From assembly GCA_964627535.1 (NCBI GenBank), contig CAZVJW010000001.1, positions 62,001-126,000 of the forward strand: 64,000 bases of DNA, in the 5' to 3' direction. Of this stretch, positions 36,064-45,812 are shown one piece after another. This stretch comes from UBA1447 sp964627535. GTDB taxonomy: Bacteria > Bacillota > Clostridia > Oscillospirales > Acutalibacteraceae. The notes below the pieces were generated by a model that was not told the DNA's origin, made no database searches, and worked only from the letters and a program-made list of their open reading frames with translations. The first letter of the stretch is position 1, and each line of letters begins with the position of its first letter. The position numbers and the translations under genes were made by a program.

Positions 36064-36897
36064 TTAAAACTCCGTAACAGCTTTCATTTTTTCCTTTCGC
36101 GGATAAATATATTCGTTTTTCGGTGGCATTGAATTGTAAACCATTTCGATATCCACTGTGCCGGTTTTCGGGAATCCGATTATCCCTTGATAAGTTCCCT
36201 TTATAAGAACCGATTCCATTTTTAGGTTAACGGCAAGTATTGCTGCTTTGCTGCCAACCGGTATCTGATTAATTTCATTGCCGAAAGGTATCAGTGAAAA
36301 CAATACTCTATCCGTACCGGCTGGCCCTGCCTGAATAACCGGTATTATATTGAGTTTGTGATTATTATCAAAATACGCAATGAATTTTAGTCCGTCCAGC
36401 TTCGCAAACAGGCCTCTGCCAATTTTAGTCAGTGCCTTATTGCTGCTTTTCGCATGTGTTGGCACTGCAAATCTTGTTAAAATTGCGCCTAATACAATTT
36501 TACCCATATTCAACTTTTCTAACGGAGATATATCTTCCAGATCCATATAATAAATTGTGTTGAAGCCAAAATAAGTATTGTACCTGAACATAGGCTTGGC
36601 ATTGTAATTATCAAATTCCTCACCGGTGTTTGCGGTATGCGTAAAGACAGCATTGCCCCTGAGAAATTCCATATCTCCGTTGAGCGCCAAAAATCCTGTT
36701 TCCGGCCTTTCAATAACATTTTTTTTTGACATTCCTTCGCAAAACTTGCCAAAAGTCATCTGATCTTCTCCAAGTGACTGAATAGATGAAATAAATGAAA
36801 TATGAGGATATCCATCTTCGTCTTCTGTAGCAATCAACCCAATTTTGCTGTCGTTTTCGAGCATCACTTTTTGATTTCTGCTGATTTTTTTACTCAT
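36064..36897 (-). CDS. pyridoxamine 5'-phosphate oxidase-like split-barrel flavoprotein
   Basis: Protein of 277 residues whose first 130 residues match the FMN-binding split barrel (KIGLIATEDEDGYPHISFISS, FCEGMSKKNVIERP, FLALNGDMEFLRGNAVFT). The remainder is a family-specific extension. It starts inside the end of the activase gene (8-base overlap) with AGGAGG, so it belongs to the glycyl radical operon. It could reduce or oxidise the product of the radical enzyme, or protect it from oxygen; neither can be decided from sequence. No signal peptide. Confidence 0.78.
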   Translation of the reverse strand: MSKKISRNQKVMLENDSKIGLIATEDEDGYPHISFISSIQSLGEDQMTFGKFCEGMSKKNVIERPETGFLALNGDMEFLRGNAVFTHTANTGEEFDNYNAKPMFRYNTYFGFNTIYYMDLEDISPLEKLNMGKIVLGAILTRFAVPTHAKSSNKALTKIGRGLFAKLDGLKFIAYFDNNHKLNIIPVIQAGPAGTDRVLFSLIPFGNEINQIPVGSKAAILAVNLKMESVLIKGTYQGIIGFPKTGTVDIEMVYNSMPPKNEYIYPRKEKMKAVTEF

Positions 36898-37831
36898 CGA
36901 TGTTTTCCTCCTGTCTCAATGCGCCGGTAATCCGGATATCCTTGCAGGCTTTTGTGTTTTTTGCACAAACAAGAAGCTGATCCATTTTTTCTTTTGTCAT
37001 CAATTTAGTGTCACCAAACTCCCATTCAATTCCAAGCCTTAAATACTTATCCCTGCAAAGGTTGTTAAAAGCGCAAAGCTCCCATCGTTCAACGCCGTCA
37101 TAATTTCTAAGAAAATTACCGATAGCCGTAATATTTTCTTCACTGTCGGTGGCTCCGGGGATAACCGGTGTTCTTACCCAAAGCCTGCCTCCTTGACTGG
37201 CCCAAATGTTTACAATTTTGAAATTTTTTAATATCTCTTCGTTTCCGTGTCCTGTCCAATTCATGTGTTGCTCATTATTCAGCAGCTTTATATCATATAA
37301 TACAGTATCAGTATACTGAAGTGCCTGTGTTATAACATCAGTAGGAATAAGTCCGCATGTGTCCACAGCTGTGTTCACACCTGCGCTTTTTAAGTCTTTA
37401 AGCAATTCAATTGCTCCCTGCTGCAGTAACGGTTCACCGCCGGAGAGTGTAATGCCACCCTCTTTGTCAAAATAAGCTCTATCTTTTAAAAGCTCTCTGC
37501 ATAGTTTTTTTTCTTCGATTTTATTCCCTTTCAATTCCATCGCGCCGCTCGGGCAAAAATCAACACAGGCAAAACAGCTTTTACATTTATTCCTGTCAAT
37601 CTCCATCCCGTCATATGTAAGCTGCAAACTGCCTGTCGGGCACTTTTTTTCGCAGGTGCGGCAGCCAAGGCAACGCACACTCAGCCATTGCACCTGGCCT
37701 TTAAACAAGATGCTTTCCGGATTGTGACACCATTTGCAGGCAAGGCTGCACCCTTTTAAAAATGCTGTTACCCTCAATCCCGGTCCGTCTTCACTGCTCA
37801 TACGCTGAATATCCAACACCGTAATTTCCAT
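36890..37831 (-). CDS. glycyl radical enzyme activase (radical SAM)
   Basis: Installs the glycyl radical on the neighbouring enzyme using S-adenosylmethionine and a [4Fe-4S] cluster. It is 313 residues long. The radical SAM motif is GCSLACKWCHNPES (C-x3-C-x2-C near residue 29). Two further ferredoxin-type clusters follow, CLGCRTCEKKCPTG and CKSCFACVDFCPSG, the layout of activases for dehydratase/decarboxylase-type enzymes rather than of PflA. SGGEPLLQ is the SAM-binding segment. AGGAG precedes the ATG, and the gene begins 10 bases after the structural gene. Confidence 0.93.
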   Translation of the reverse strand: MEITVLDIQRMSSEDGPGLRVTAFLKGCSLACKWCHNPESILFKGQVQWLSVRCLGCRTCEKKCPTGSLQLTYDGMEIDRNKCKSCFACVDFCPSGAMELKGNKIEEKKLCRELLKDRAYFDKEGGITLSGGEPLLQQGAIELLKDLKSAGVNTAVDTCGLIPTDVITQALQYTDTVLYDIKLLNNEQHMNWTGHGNEEILKNFKIVNIWASQGGRLWVRTPVIPGATDSEENITAIGNFLRNYDGVERWELCAFNNLCRDKYLRLGIEWEFGDTKLMTKEKMDQLLVCAKNTKACKDIRITGALRQEENIDE

Positions 37832-37840
37832 ATTTGACTC

Positions 37841-40342
37841 CTAATATTTATTGTGGCTTTCTCTTGCTATAATCTCATTCTGAAGTTCTTTTCCTATACT
37901 CGTAAAATAGGCATTATACCCGGTAACTCTTACAAGAAGATTTTTATATTCCTCAGGATGTTTTTGCGCGTCCCGAAGCATATCTGCATCAAGAATATTT
38001 ATTTGCAAAGCTGTTCCTCCGTTTTGTGTATATCCGCGTAAAAACGACTTCAGTTTTGCTCTGTGCTCAATATCGCGCATTAACGAAGGTGAAAGAGTGA
38101 TGGTATGGCTTGCACCGTTCGGCAGACAATTAAACCAATTGCCGAAATCGCCGCCTTGACCGCTGCCGCCCAGTGCTTTACCGACAGAATTTGCATTTGA
38201 AGTGGGTCCGTTAATATCAGCACCGTTTACCGGACAAATGGCATTTGAAAGAAATTGACCCTGTTCGCGCCCGTCCGGGCTTGCGGGAAGAATATATCCG
38301 GAACCGATCCAATAATTCCAACTGAGCATGCCACCCCTGAACTGCGCATTTGTGCCTGTAGTACGGTATTTCCATACTTCATCCGACCAGTCTTTCATAA
38401 ATCGCTGCGCGAGAGCATCTGCATCATCATCATCCCTGCCGAATTTCGGAGCTTTGTTCTTCGCAGTGGCCTGCAGCATTTCAAAACCTTTCCAATTCGC
38501 CTTTAATGCTTTTATGAGAGTATCAAAGTCGCAAATCTTTTTGTCAAATATAAGGTATTTAACAGCAAGCAGAGAATCAACCGTTGTTGCATAGGTAACG
38601 CCTTCAATAGTAACAAAGTTTAATTCCGCGCCGCCTTGAGTAATATCAAGCCCCTTTTCGGCACATCCGCCAACCAAACACGAAAGATAAGGTGTCGGGC
38701 TGAATTCCGCTCGAATATTGCTGCTTTCGTCATAGAGCGCTGTTATTCGTTTAATTAAATATTTCGTTTGTATTATAAAAGCTTTGTAATATTCTTCAAA
38801 GGTTTGAAAAGAATTCGGTTCCCCTGTTTTTGGCGCATCAAGATCACTTTCATATGGCTTCCCCCAAAGGCTGTCATTATATTTACTGAATTCTCCTCCA
38901 TTGCAGAGTGTCAGCTCGACAGCTTTGAGAAAATTCAAATTGCAATCTACCGTTGCGGAACGGTCATTGCCGCACATAGTGTTTTCGAGACAACCTACCG
39001 ATGCATAATCAAACACATTGTTAATGTTGATTAAGTCGCCGCAATTTGCCATTTTCGCTTCACGAAGCATACCCGCCATGGAACGTTCATCAAAGTTAAG
39101 AAGAAACGGTGCGCCCTGGCTGACCGAAACCATATCTATCACTTTGTCAAGAAGTTCGTCCGGCGAATTCATATTAAGCCTGACATTGGGTTTGGGTTCG
39201 AGGATAGGGCTCATCTCGTCAATTACTTCAAGAAATACATAAGTAAGTTCATTGGTCATATCCCGCCCGTCTTTGCCTAACCCCGAAAGATTAAACAATT
39301 GCCCATAACCTGCGGTAATACCCTGGTTGCCGGTTGATATCATGGCGTCATACGCATAATTGCAGTGCATCCAAAAGCATTTCAACAATTCTTTGCCGAA
39401 ATCCCTGTCCATACCGTCGGAAATTGATTTTTCCCAAAACGGAAGCAGATATTGATCAATTCTGCCAAAACTGACACCGGCACCGGGATAGTTTTCGTCC
39501 GTAAGGACAAGCATATGTGTCAGCCATAACGCCTGTAAAGCCTCCCAAAAATCCTCTGAGGGCTTTGCAGGGACTTTTTTTAGTTTAACTTGCATGGCAA
39601 GCAGTTCCAATTTTCTTGTTTTATTATTTTCGCTTGCAGCTAATTGCCCGCATAAAGCGGCGTATTTTGCCGCAAGCTCGCAAGGCATATCACAGGCGGT
39701 CATCATAGCTTTTAGCTGTGAGCCTTTTGCTCCTGCTTTCTCGTTTTCGGGTAAAGCATTGTATTTTAAGTTGATATCGGCTTTTACGCCTTCAAAACCT
39801 TTTTCGAGAATTTTCGGATAATCCGGAATCAGATGACCTGAAGTTGCACCGCAATTACCAAAGCCCCTGTCTTTAAACTCTATAATTTTATTACGGATGC
39901 CGTCTTTACCTGTTACTCTCTCATTTCTGGCTTTCGCTTCTGCTTTTGACCAGCATCTTGATGCCATAAGGCTGAATCTGCCGCCGGCAATTAAATCACC
40001 CGGTAAAATTTCAGTAGGAATATTGTTTACAATGGCTTCTTTAACAAACCATGCTCTCCTTTCGGGTAAGCTCATTTTGTAAAAGTCTTTACCGCATCTA
40101 ATAGGCAGTGCTGCCTGAGCAAAAGTCTTATTAAAAGTATTGAAAAATGCATAAACCTCAGGAACAATATAAAACGTCAGCTCGTCGAACAATTCGTCCC
40201 ATGCGGTGCCTGTTGTAAAAGGCGAATATTCATTGTTCCATTTACGGCCGGTTCCTTTAAAATAATAATTTCTCAGCCACTCAACGCGCGGAGAAAGGTT
40301 GTACGGGATTTTTACGCCGTTTTTGTTTTGCATATTTTGCAT
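37841..40342 (-). CDS. glycyl radical enzyme of unknown substrate
   Basis: Oxygen-sensitive radical enzyme of 833 residues. The glycyl loop is RVTGYNAYF with G808, 26 residues from the C-terminus. The thiyl cysteine is C451 in ASVGCLENTMCGN with glutamate E453 two residues on, the C-x-E pattern of eliminases and decarboxylases and not the CC of pyruvate formate-lyase. The N-terminus (SPRVEWLRNYYFKGTG) and the active-site neighbourhood (NDRSATVDCNLNFLKAVEL) do not match choline lyase, glycerol dehydratase or hydroxyproline dehydratase as I know them. No microcompartment genes are nearby. GGGGAG precedes the ATG. Confidence 0.9.
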   Translation of the reverse strand: MQNMQNKNGVKIPYNLSPRVEWLRNYYFKGTGRKWNNEYSPFTTGTAWDELFDELTFYIVPEVYAFFNTFNKTFAQAALPIRCGKDFYKMSLPERRAWFVKEAIVNNIPTEILPGDLIAGGRFSLMASRCWSKAEAKARNERVTGKDGIRNKIIEFKDRGFGNCGATSGHLIPDYPKILEKGFEGVKADINLKYNALPENEKAGAKGSQLKAMMTACDMPCELAAKYAALCGQLAASENNKTRKLELLAMQVKLKKVPAKPSEDFWEALQALWLTHMLVLTDENYPGAGVSFGRIDQYLLPFWEKSISDGMDRDFGKELLKCFWMHCNYAYDAMISTGNQGITAGYGQLFNLSGLGKDGRDMTNELTYVFLEVIDEMSPILEPKPNVRLNMNSPDELLDKVIDMVSVSQGAPFLLNFDERSMAGMLREAKMANCGDLININNVFDYASVGCLENTMCGNDRSATVDCNLNFLKAVELTLCNGGEFSKYNDSLWGKPYESDLDAPKTGEPNSFQTFEEYYKAFIIQTKYLIKRITALYDESSNIRAEFSPTPYLSCLVGGCAEKGLDITQGGAELNFVTIEGVTYATTVDSLLAVKYLIFDKKICDFDTLIKALKANWKGFEMLQATAKNKAPKFGRDDDDADALAQRFMKDWSDEVWKYRTTGTNAQFRGGMLSWNYWIGSGYILPASPDGREQGQFLSNAICPVNGADINGPTSNANSVGKALGGSGQGGDFGNWFNCLPNGASHTITLSPSLMRDIEHRAKLKSFLRGYTQNGGTALQINILDADMLRDAQKHPEEYKNLLVRVTGYNAYFTSIGKELQNEIIARESHNKY

Positions 40343-40567
40343 ATTAACTCCCCTTCAGCATCCTAATGTGAAACAGTTTTTTTATTCAATTCAGTTCAAA
40401 TTCAGGTTCATTATAAATACAACAATTCCTACTTTTATTTTCTGTTTTATATCAGCCGGAATTGTTTTACTTATATCATATATTATCATTTATTTATATA
40501 ATGAGCAACACCTCGTATAAATTTTTATGTATTATTACAAATAATTTTTAAATTCACTTGAACTGTA

Positions 40568-40595
40568 TTGCATTGATAGAAATATTTGATATAAT
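40568..40595 (+). promoter_or_regulatory. promoter of the FAD oxidoreductase gene
   Basis: TTGCAT (40568-40573) and TATAAT (40590-40595), 16-base spacer, 34 bases before the GTG start at 40630. The rest of the divergent gap 40343-40567 is AT-rich; I see no firm promoter for the glycyl radical operon there. Confidence 0.55.
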
Positions 40596-40629
40596 TAACA
40601 CTATAATTCTATATAGCAGGAGTGATATT

Positions 40630-41955
40630 GTGGATAAAAAAATAATTATTGCAGGCGCCGGCCACGGTGGCATTGCAGCCGCAGCGAGGCTTGCAAAAGC
40701 AGGACTGGATGTCACCATTTATGAAAGAAACAGCGAAGGTACGCTCGGTTATGACTGGACTGACATATTTACGCCGGTAGCCTGGAAAGCCGCCGGTATA
40801 GACATGCCCCCGGAAGATAAATACGAGTATAAAAACGATATGACATTTTACAGTTCAAATCAGGAAAAAGCGCTAAAGCAAACCATACCGAAGGACCAGC
40901 TTGAAATGAAGATGGAACGTAAGGATATTTATACGCATCTGATATCACACGCATTAAAATACGGTGTTAAATTTATATATGACTGTGAAATTTTGTCTCC
41001 GATTTTATACGGCAACCGTGTTGCGGGAATAAGAACCTGCAACGGTGATTTTTTCGGGGATCTTATTATTGACGCGGCAGGTCTGCATTCCCCTATTCGC
41101 ACCAATTTACCTAAAATGTGCGGGATTGAGAATTCTGTCGGCCCTAACGAACAATTTTACGTTTACCGCGCTTTCTACAGTAAACCTCCCGAAACAGAAC
41201 AGGATGTTAAGTTTAAAGTATACTTTTATCCCGATAAAAAACTCGGTATCGCTTGGGTTGCGGCGGAAGAGGAATATACAGATTTGCTCATAGGCAGATT
41301 TGAACCGTTTGATTTCGACGAAGCCGCAGCGACTGCCGAATTCTTCCGGCAAAGCAATCCATCCCTCGGGTACGACGTACTCAGGGGTGGTCAGTTTACG
41401 AAAATCCCGGTTCGCCACCCGCTTGCCGTAATGGTATGTGACGGGTATGCGGCTATCGGTGACAGCGCATTTATGACGATTCCTATCATCGGTTCTGGTA
41501 TTGCAAACAGCCTGAAAGCGGCAAAAATGCTTGCTGACACTGTTCTTGCCGACAAATCCGGCGCATACTGTTCTGAAACACTTTGGAGTTATCAGGATAA
41601 ATACTACAGCGAAATAGGCGCTTCGTTAGCACCGACTGCTTGCATCAAAATTCTTTTAACAAAGCTCACTCCCGATGAGCTTGATTATGTTTTTGAAAAA
41701 GAAATCCTGACTGCCAAGGATTTAACCATTGGTTCGGACAAAATCAGTATAGGCAAAATGATGAGCATGCCCCCTGCCGAAATCAAAAACCGTCTAAAGG
41801 AAATCGGTAAAGACAAAGATCTCGCAAAAAAAATCCTTCTTGCCGGGCTGCAAATCGGCAAAGTAACCGCTGTAACAAAACTCATGCCTAAAAAATGGAA
41901 CCGTTCCGATGTGTTTAAATGGTCAAGAAAATATAGAAAAGCATTTGAGAATTAA
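40630..41955 (+). CDS. FAD-dependent oxidoreductase (geranylgeranyl reductase/PHBH-like fold)
   Basis: Flavoprotein of 441 residues. It has the dinucleotide motif IIAGAGHGGIAAAARLAKAG at the N-terminus and the second FAD motif GYAAIGDSAFMTIPIIGSGI near residue 280, the pattern of geranylgeranyl reductases and aromatic monooxygenases. Strict anaerobiosis elsewhere in the window argues for a reductase acting on a lipid or quinone-like substrate. GTG 40630 is chosen because AGGAG (40618-40622) is 7 bases upstream; the frame is open further up, but that part overlaps the promoter. It is divergent from the glycyl radical operon. The substrate is unknown. Confidence 0.82.
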   Translation: MDKKIIIAGAGHGGIAAAARLAKAGLDVTIYERNSEGTLGYDWTDIFTPVAWKAAGIDMPPEDKYEYKNDMTFYSSNQEKALKQTIPKDQLEMKMERKDIYTHLISHALKYGVKFIYDCEILSPILYGNRVAGIRTCNGDFFGDLIIDAAGLHSPIRTNLPKMCGIENSVGPNEQFYVYRAFYSKPPETEQDVKFKVYFYPDKKLGIAWVAAEEEYTDLLIGRFEPFDFDEAAATAEFFRQSNPSLGYDVLRGGQFTKIPVRHPLAVMVCDGYAAIGDSAFMTIPIIGSGIANSLKAAKMLADTVLADKSGAYCSETLWSYQDKYYSEIGASLAPTACIKILLTKLTPDELDYVFEKEILTAKDLTIGSDKISIGKMMSMPPAEIKNRLKEIGKDKDLAKKILLAGLQIGKVTAVTKLMPKKWNRSDVFKWSRKYRKAFEN

Positions 41956-42003
41956 TGAAATACGGTGAATAACAAAAGCAAAATGACTTATGAAGTTAAT
42001 ATC

Positions 42004-42139
42004 ACACTAATTACGCATAAAAACCTAACTAAATAATCCGCACAAAACCTCATAATACTATTCTGCATTAAAATGGAGAATAGTATGAATCAAAGCTTTT
42101 GCTTGATTTTTTAGAGGTTTTTTAAACATGAATCAGTAT
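42004..42139 (-). repeat. MITE-like element, family 1, copy B (136 bp)
   Basis: Inverted relative to copies A and C; about 90% identical by eye to copy C over the full length. The ends read ATACTGATTCATG (from the 42139 side) and ACACTAATTACGCATAAAAA (from 42004), with one terminal base changed. Internal palindromes are ATACTATTC/GAATAGTAT and AATCAAGCAAAAGCTTTGATT-like. It is non-coding and lies 6 bases from the terminator of the LRR gene. Confidence 0.85.
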
Positions 42140-42145
42140 CAACAT

Positions 42146-42184
42146 AAAAGATGCCCTTGGCTTCGTTTGCCTTGAGCATCTTTT
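42146..42184 (-). terminator. intrinsic terminator of the LRR/Ig-like gene
   Basis: On the minus strand AAAAGATGC and GCATCTTTT form a 9-bp stem with an inner GGC/GCC pairing and end in TTTT. It is 22 bases past the stop at 42207. Confidence 0.75.
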
Positions 42185-42206
42185 AATATAAAAAGTTTGG
42201 ACAGTA

Positions 42207-44528
42207 TTATTCTATTATCGAACCCGGGTCAATAACTGTTACCGTAAAGGTTTGTATTGCGTCATATTTGCCATAAGATTCTTTATTCTTAACAAATACC
42301 GATATTTCATATATGCCGGCTTTTCTTGGTACCCATGTGCAAAATTGCTTTGATGAATATTCCTGAGTTAAATTTATACCTTTCAACTCATCTGAAACAT
42401 AAAACTTGTAAAGTAAATCCGACCCGTTTGTTGCTGTAGCATTTGCTTTTATTGTAAGTAATGTTCTTGCCTTTGCATTTGCATTCAACTCGGCTGAGTT
42501 CGTTGTTATGATAACACCTTGTGCTATACTTTCATTTGCATCGGTAACATTGACAGTAATACTTTTTTGGACTTCATAGGAAAGTGAACCCGGTCCTTTT
42601 GCCCTGACCTGTATTGTATATTGACCAACACGGGCAGGTATCCAGTCAAAATCGTTTGAATAACTCCAACCCTTAACAAGTACAAAACCCTTTGCGTCAT
42701 AACGCCAATATGAATATTGAATACTTTCCTGTTCTACCTCGCCTAAAGTTGCTTCGGCTGAAAAAGAAACATCTTCACCCTTTATCATATTAATCGTCGT
42801 CATACCGCCTGCAGCATCAAAATTAGAAGTCAGCTGTATGGAAAGGTTGTCACTACGCTTGTTCTCAACAGTTCTTATAAAAGCATCATCATAACTGCTA
42901 ACAGCGGTTCTCTTAACATAACCATACACGCTGTATATACCGTAATTATCAAGTGCCAACGTTTGCACATAGTTTGTCCCCGGTGCTGACACAGCGCTCA
43001 TGACAATTGGTGTTGTCCCCGGTTCGCCGATTTTATAATAAAATTCCTGACCTGAAGTTATTGTAGGATTAATGGTAACATTAAACACATCTGCGCTCTT
43101 CTCGCCAATAACATTAACCGCACTGATTATGCCAAAATTACTTTCACGATATTTTGAAAACAAATTGATTGTTATTGTTCTTTCGTCTGTTGATGTTTCG
43201 TTACTTGCTGTAAATTTTACAGTATACTTACCGGCTTTTTCGGATGCTATATTCCATTTAAAATTATTACCCGAGTCTGTAGCGGCAAGGGTTCTTCCCC
43301 CTTGTATTATTGTCGCAGAATAAACGGTGTCTGCAACGCCGTTGCCAACAACAGAAAAATCTATGATCGCGCCTGTTTTAATTTCTTTTGATTCCTGTTC
43401 GCTGTAAAAATTGCCATCAACAAGAACTTTGGCTATTTTTACTTCCTGTGTTTCTGCCGGTGAAAAGGCGTCCATGCATTCGCCGACATAATTGTCATTT
43501 TCGTCTATAACTCTGACATCTATTGTATAATTGCCGTCCGGCGAGGTAAAATTGTCGATATAAAAGCTAATGCTGCCATCCGCTTCCACAATATCTGCTT
43601 CCGACGAAAGGGAATACTCTTTTGACAGAATCCATTGATTTGCAGAAACAGTTGTTTTATTGTTTAATAATAGATCACTCGTAACCTTCTGATAACTCCA
43701 AATTTGATATTTTTGGCCTTCTTCAAAATTTTTGATATTAACCACAGAATTTGTGCCGTATTTTGTTAATGTTACGGTGATGCTATTTGAAATGATAATA
43801 AAAGTTATTGAGTTGCTGGCTGCATACGTTTGAGCATATGAACCGGCATAACCGCTCATTTTTAAACCGGTGGTACCTGAAAATGCTAATGCGCCAATAC
43901 TGGTTACACTATTTGGTATGGTTATATTTTTTAACAAAGTGCAATTTTGAAAACCATACATTCCAATACTTGTTACTTTGTTTGGAATTGTAATATTTGC
44001 TAATTTAGTGCAGCCTTTGAAAGCGCCGAGACCGATAGAGGTCAAGCTGTCCGGGAGTATTATGCCCACCAATGAAGTACAGCTTTGAAACGCATAATTG
44101 CCAATACTTTCAAGGCCTATTTGAATTGTTACATTTGATAATTTACTGCAGCCAGAAAATGCATATGCACTAATAGTATCAACATAGGGTCCTATTGTCA
44201 GGTTTGTTAATTGAGTGCATCCTTGAAAAGCATTGCTATAAATGGTACTTAGAAAATTCGTGATTGTTACACTTGCTAATGTAACACAGTTTTTAAAGGC
44301 ATTTGCACCAATTGCGCTAACCATAGTTCCATCAATGTACGAAGGTATGACTAAATTAGTCGGTGCACCGGTATAACCCGTGACCATTCTTCTATCTGTG
44401 TCAAAAATCAATCCTGTTTCAGGATCCGTTATCACGGCAGCACTTGCCTTGATAACAACACCCGGTAAACTGAGTAACATGCTGCACGAAAGTACTGCGG
44501 TCAACAATAACGAAATAACTTTTTTCAA
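42207..44528 (-). CDS. secreted BspA-like LRR protein with Ig-like/triple-tyrosine repeats
   Basis: Exported surface protein of 773 residues. The signal peptide is residues 1-31 (ending KASAA). Residues 60-235 carry about seven LRR_5 repeats (IGANAFKNC, IYSNAFQGC, ISAYAFSGC and so on, with LTNLTI or ITIPNSV between). The rest holds four or five beta-sandwich repeats with signatures such as GKYTVKFTASNETSTDERTI and GQYTIQVRAKGPGSLSYEVQ, resembling Y_Y_Y domains. There is no sorting signal or dockerin, so attachment is unclear. It starts at TTG 44528 with AAAGGATG upstream. Likely adhesion or binding (inference). Confidence 0.88.
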   Translation of the reverse strand: MKKVISLLLTAVLSCSMLLSLPGVVIKASAAVITDPETGLIFDTDRRMVTGYTGAPTNLVIPSYIDGTMVSAIGANAFKNCVTLASVTITNFLSTIYSNAFQGCTQLTNLTIGPYVDTISAYAFSGCSKLSNVTIQIGLESIGNYAFQSCTSLVGIILPDSLTSIGLGAFKGCTKLANITIPNKVTSIGMYGFQNCTLLKNITIPNSVTSIGALAFSGTTGLKMSGYAGSYAQTYAASNSITFIIISNSITVTLTKYGTNSVVNIKNFEEGQKYQIWSYQKVTSDLLLNNKTTVSANQWILSKEYSLSSEADIVEADGSISFYIDNFTSPDGNYTIDVRVIDENDNYVGECMDAFSPAETQEVKIAKVLVDGNFYSEQESKEIKTGAIIDFSVVGNGVADTVYSATIIQGGRTLAATDSGNNFKWNIASEKAGKYTVKFTASNETSTDERTITINLFSKYRESNFGIISAVNVIGEKSADVFNVTINPTITSGQEFYYKIGEPGTTPIVMSAVSAPGTNYVQTLALDNYGIYSVYGYVKRTAVSSYDDAFIRTVENKRSDNLSIQLTSNFDAAGGMTTINMIKGEDVSFSAEATLGEVEQESIQYSYWRYDAKGFVLVKGWSYSNDFDWIPARVGQYTIQVRAKGPGSLSYEVQKSITVNVTDANESIAQGVIITTNSAELNANAKARTLLTIKANATATNGSDLLYKFYVSDELKGINLTQEYSSKQFCTWVPRKAGIYEISVFVKNKESYGKYDAIQTFTVTVIDPGSIIE

Positions 44529-44775
44529 AAATCATCATCCTTTACAGTTTATAACTAGATTTTAAACAATACTTTATATAATTCATCGTAATAAAAAATA
44601 ATATAAATATTAAAGTTCATTCCGACTATAGTTAATAATACTAAACATTAATCAGTTTTGCAACCTAAAATTAAAATAATTACACAAATATCCATAAATA
44701 ATATTAATTTTTATATAAATTTTTAACAATAAGAAATCCCATATCAACATAATCGTCGTTTTAAACAAATAATAT

Positions 44776-44813
44776 AGCTGGATTTTGTTTTTATTCAACA
44801 AAACCCGGCTTTT
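44776..44813. terminator. terminator-like hairpin beside element copy D
   Basis: AGCTGGATTTTGTT (44776-44789) pairs with AACAAAACCCGGCT (44797-44810) with one wobble and one mismatch and is followed by TTT on the plus strand. It probably once ended the EFR1 gene and is now separated from it by the element. The remaining 44529-44775 leader is AT-rich with nothing I can support. Confidence 0.55.
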
Positions 44814-44820
44814 AAAATTA

Positions 44821-44978
44821 ATACTAACCACCGATAAAACACATTGAATCTTTGCGGTCTTTTTTGCGCCGCACTGCGTTGTCCTCCTTGCCTTGCGACA
44901 GCAAAGCATCGTCGTCCGCCTTGTGCAGCACAAAAAATCATCGCAAATCTAACAACGCTTTTCATCGCCGATTAGTAT
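44821..44978 (-). repeat. MITE-like element, family 2, copy D (158 bp)
   Basis: Same length as copy E at 58747 and 151 of 158 bases identical in inverse orientation. The ends are ATACTAACCACCGATAAAAC and, from the other side, ATACTAATCGGCGATGAAAA. The inside can fold into one long imperfect hairpin topped by GCTTTGC-TGTC-GCAAGGC. It lies 8 bases past the stop of the EFR1 gene. Short open frames across it are not genes. Confidence 0.9.
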
Positions 44979-44986
44979 AAGCAGAT

Positions 44987-45763
44987 TTAACCAATCACAA
45001 ACTTTTCATTTGCAATATCAGCCGCTGAAATATCCGGATGGTGGTATCTCGTGCGAAATTTGGTGCTTATTCCGAATTCAATAGCTTTTTGAGGGCAAAG
45101 CTGAATACAAGCAACGCATTGTGTACAGCCTTTGCCCCAAACCGGTTTACCGTTGATGATTTTGACGGTTCCGGCCGGGCAGACCTTTTCGCATATGCCG
45201 CAGCCGTTGCACTTGCTCGTGAAGCGGTACAACTTTGCCATCAAAGGGGTAAAGCGGGCAGACTTGTGGTTAAATGCCATTATTGCGTTATTTTGCGGGA
45301 TAACTACGGAAGTTTTATTTTGAATCGCTTTAACGGCAGTGTCAATAGCCTCGTCAAGTTTTGGCAACCGTTTTTTCGGGCTTGTTGCCAGCGGATACAT
45401 GTTGATATAATTCGCGACCGTAACAGCAGTTTGGTAAAAGCTGAGTTTCAGGCCTTTTTTACGCAAAATAGCGTTCAGTTCGGCATAGCTGTTGCCCGCT
45501 CGCCTGCCGCAGGTAGCGAAAGCAAATATATACGCATTAGGGTTCATTTGTAAATTGCTGATGAATTCGGCGCACCCTCCGGGCAGCCCTTCCATATAGA
45601 CCGGGAAGACAAAGCCGATAATCTCCGCTTCCCCGGCAGGATATTTCTCCGGTTCGGTTTTCATGTTCACTAAAAGTGTATCGCAGAGGGCTTTGCCGAT
45701 TTGCTTCGCGGCATAAAGGCTGTTGCCTGTACCGGAGAAATAGTAGATTACGTTTTTTGCCAT
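44987..45763 (-). CDS. EFR1-family flavodoxin-ferredoxin protein
   Basis: Electron-transfer protein of 258 residues that joins an N-terminal flavodoxin domain (YYFSGTGNSLYAAKQIG) to a C-terminal pair of [4Fe-4S] clusters, CNGCGICEKVCPAG and CTQCVACIQLCPQK. This architecture is the EFR1 family common in Clostridia. It would pass low-potential electrons to an unidentified partner. GAGGAG precedes the ATG. The 3' end is immediately followed by element copy D. Confidence 0.92.
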   Translation of the reverse strand: MAKNVIYYFSGTGNSLYAAKQIGKALCDTLLVNMKTEPEKYPAGEAEIIGFVFPVYMEGLPGGCAEFISNLQMNPNAYIFAFATCGRRAGNSYAELNAILRKKGLKLSFYQTAVTVANYINMYPLATSPKKRLPKLDEAIDTAVKAIQNKTSVVIPQNNAIMAFNHKSARFTPLMAKLYRFTSKCNGCGICEKVCPAGTVKIINGKPVWGKGCTQCVACIQLCPQKAIEFGISTKFRTRYHHPDISAADIANEKFVIG

Positions 45764-45812
45764 TTATTTATCTCCTCAATCTTAGAACTTTAACAAAGGT
45801 CAATCTTGAAGC

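Noticed and set aside
40413..40470. ACAATTCC/GGAATTGT inverted repeat upstream of the glycyl radical operon
   Set aside because: Eight-base arms with a loop of about 30 bases in AT-rich DNA are expected by chance; no second copy or promoter overlap supports an operator.
44652..44933. Open frame on the minus strand next to EFR1
   Set aside because: Most of it runs through element copy D and the hairpin; its composition and lack of a ribosome binding site argue against a gene.
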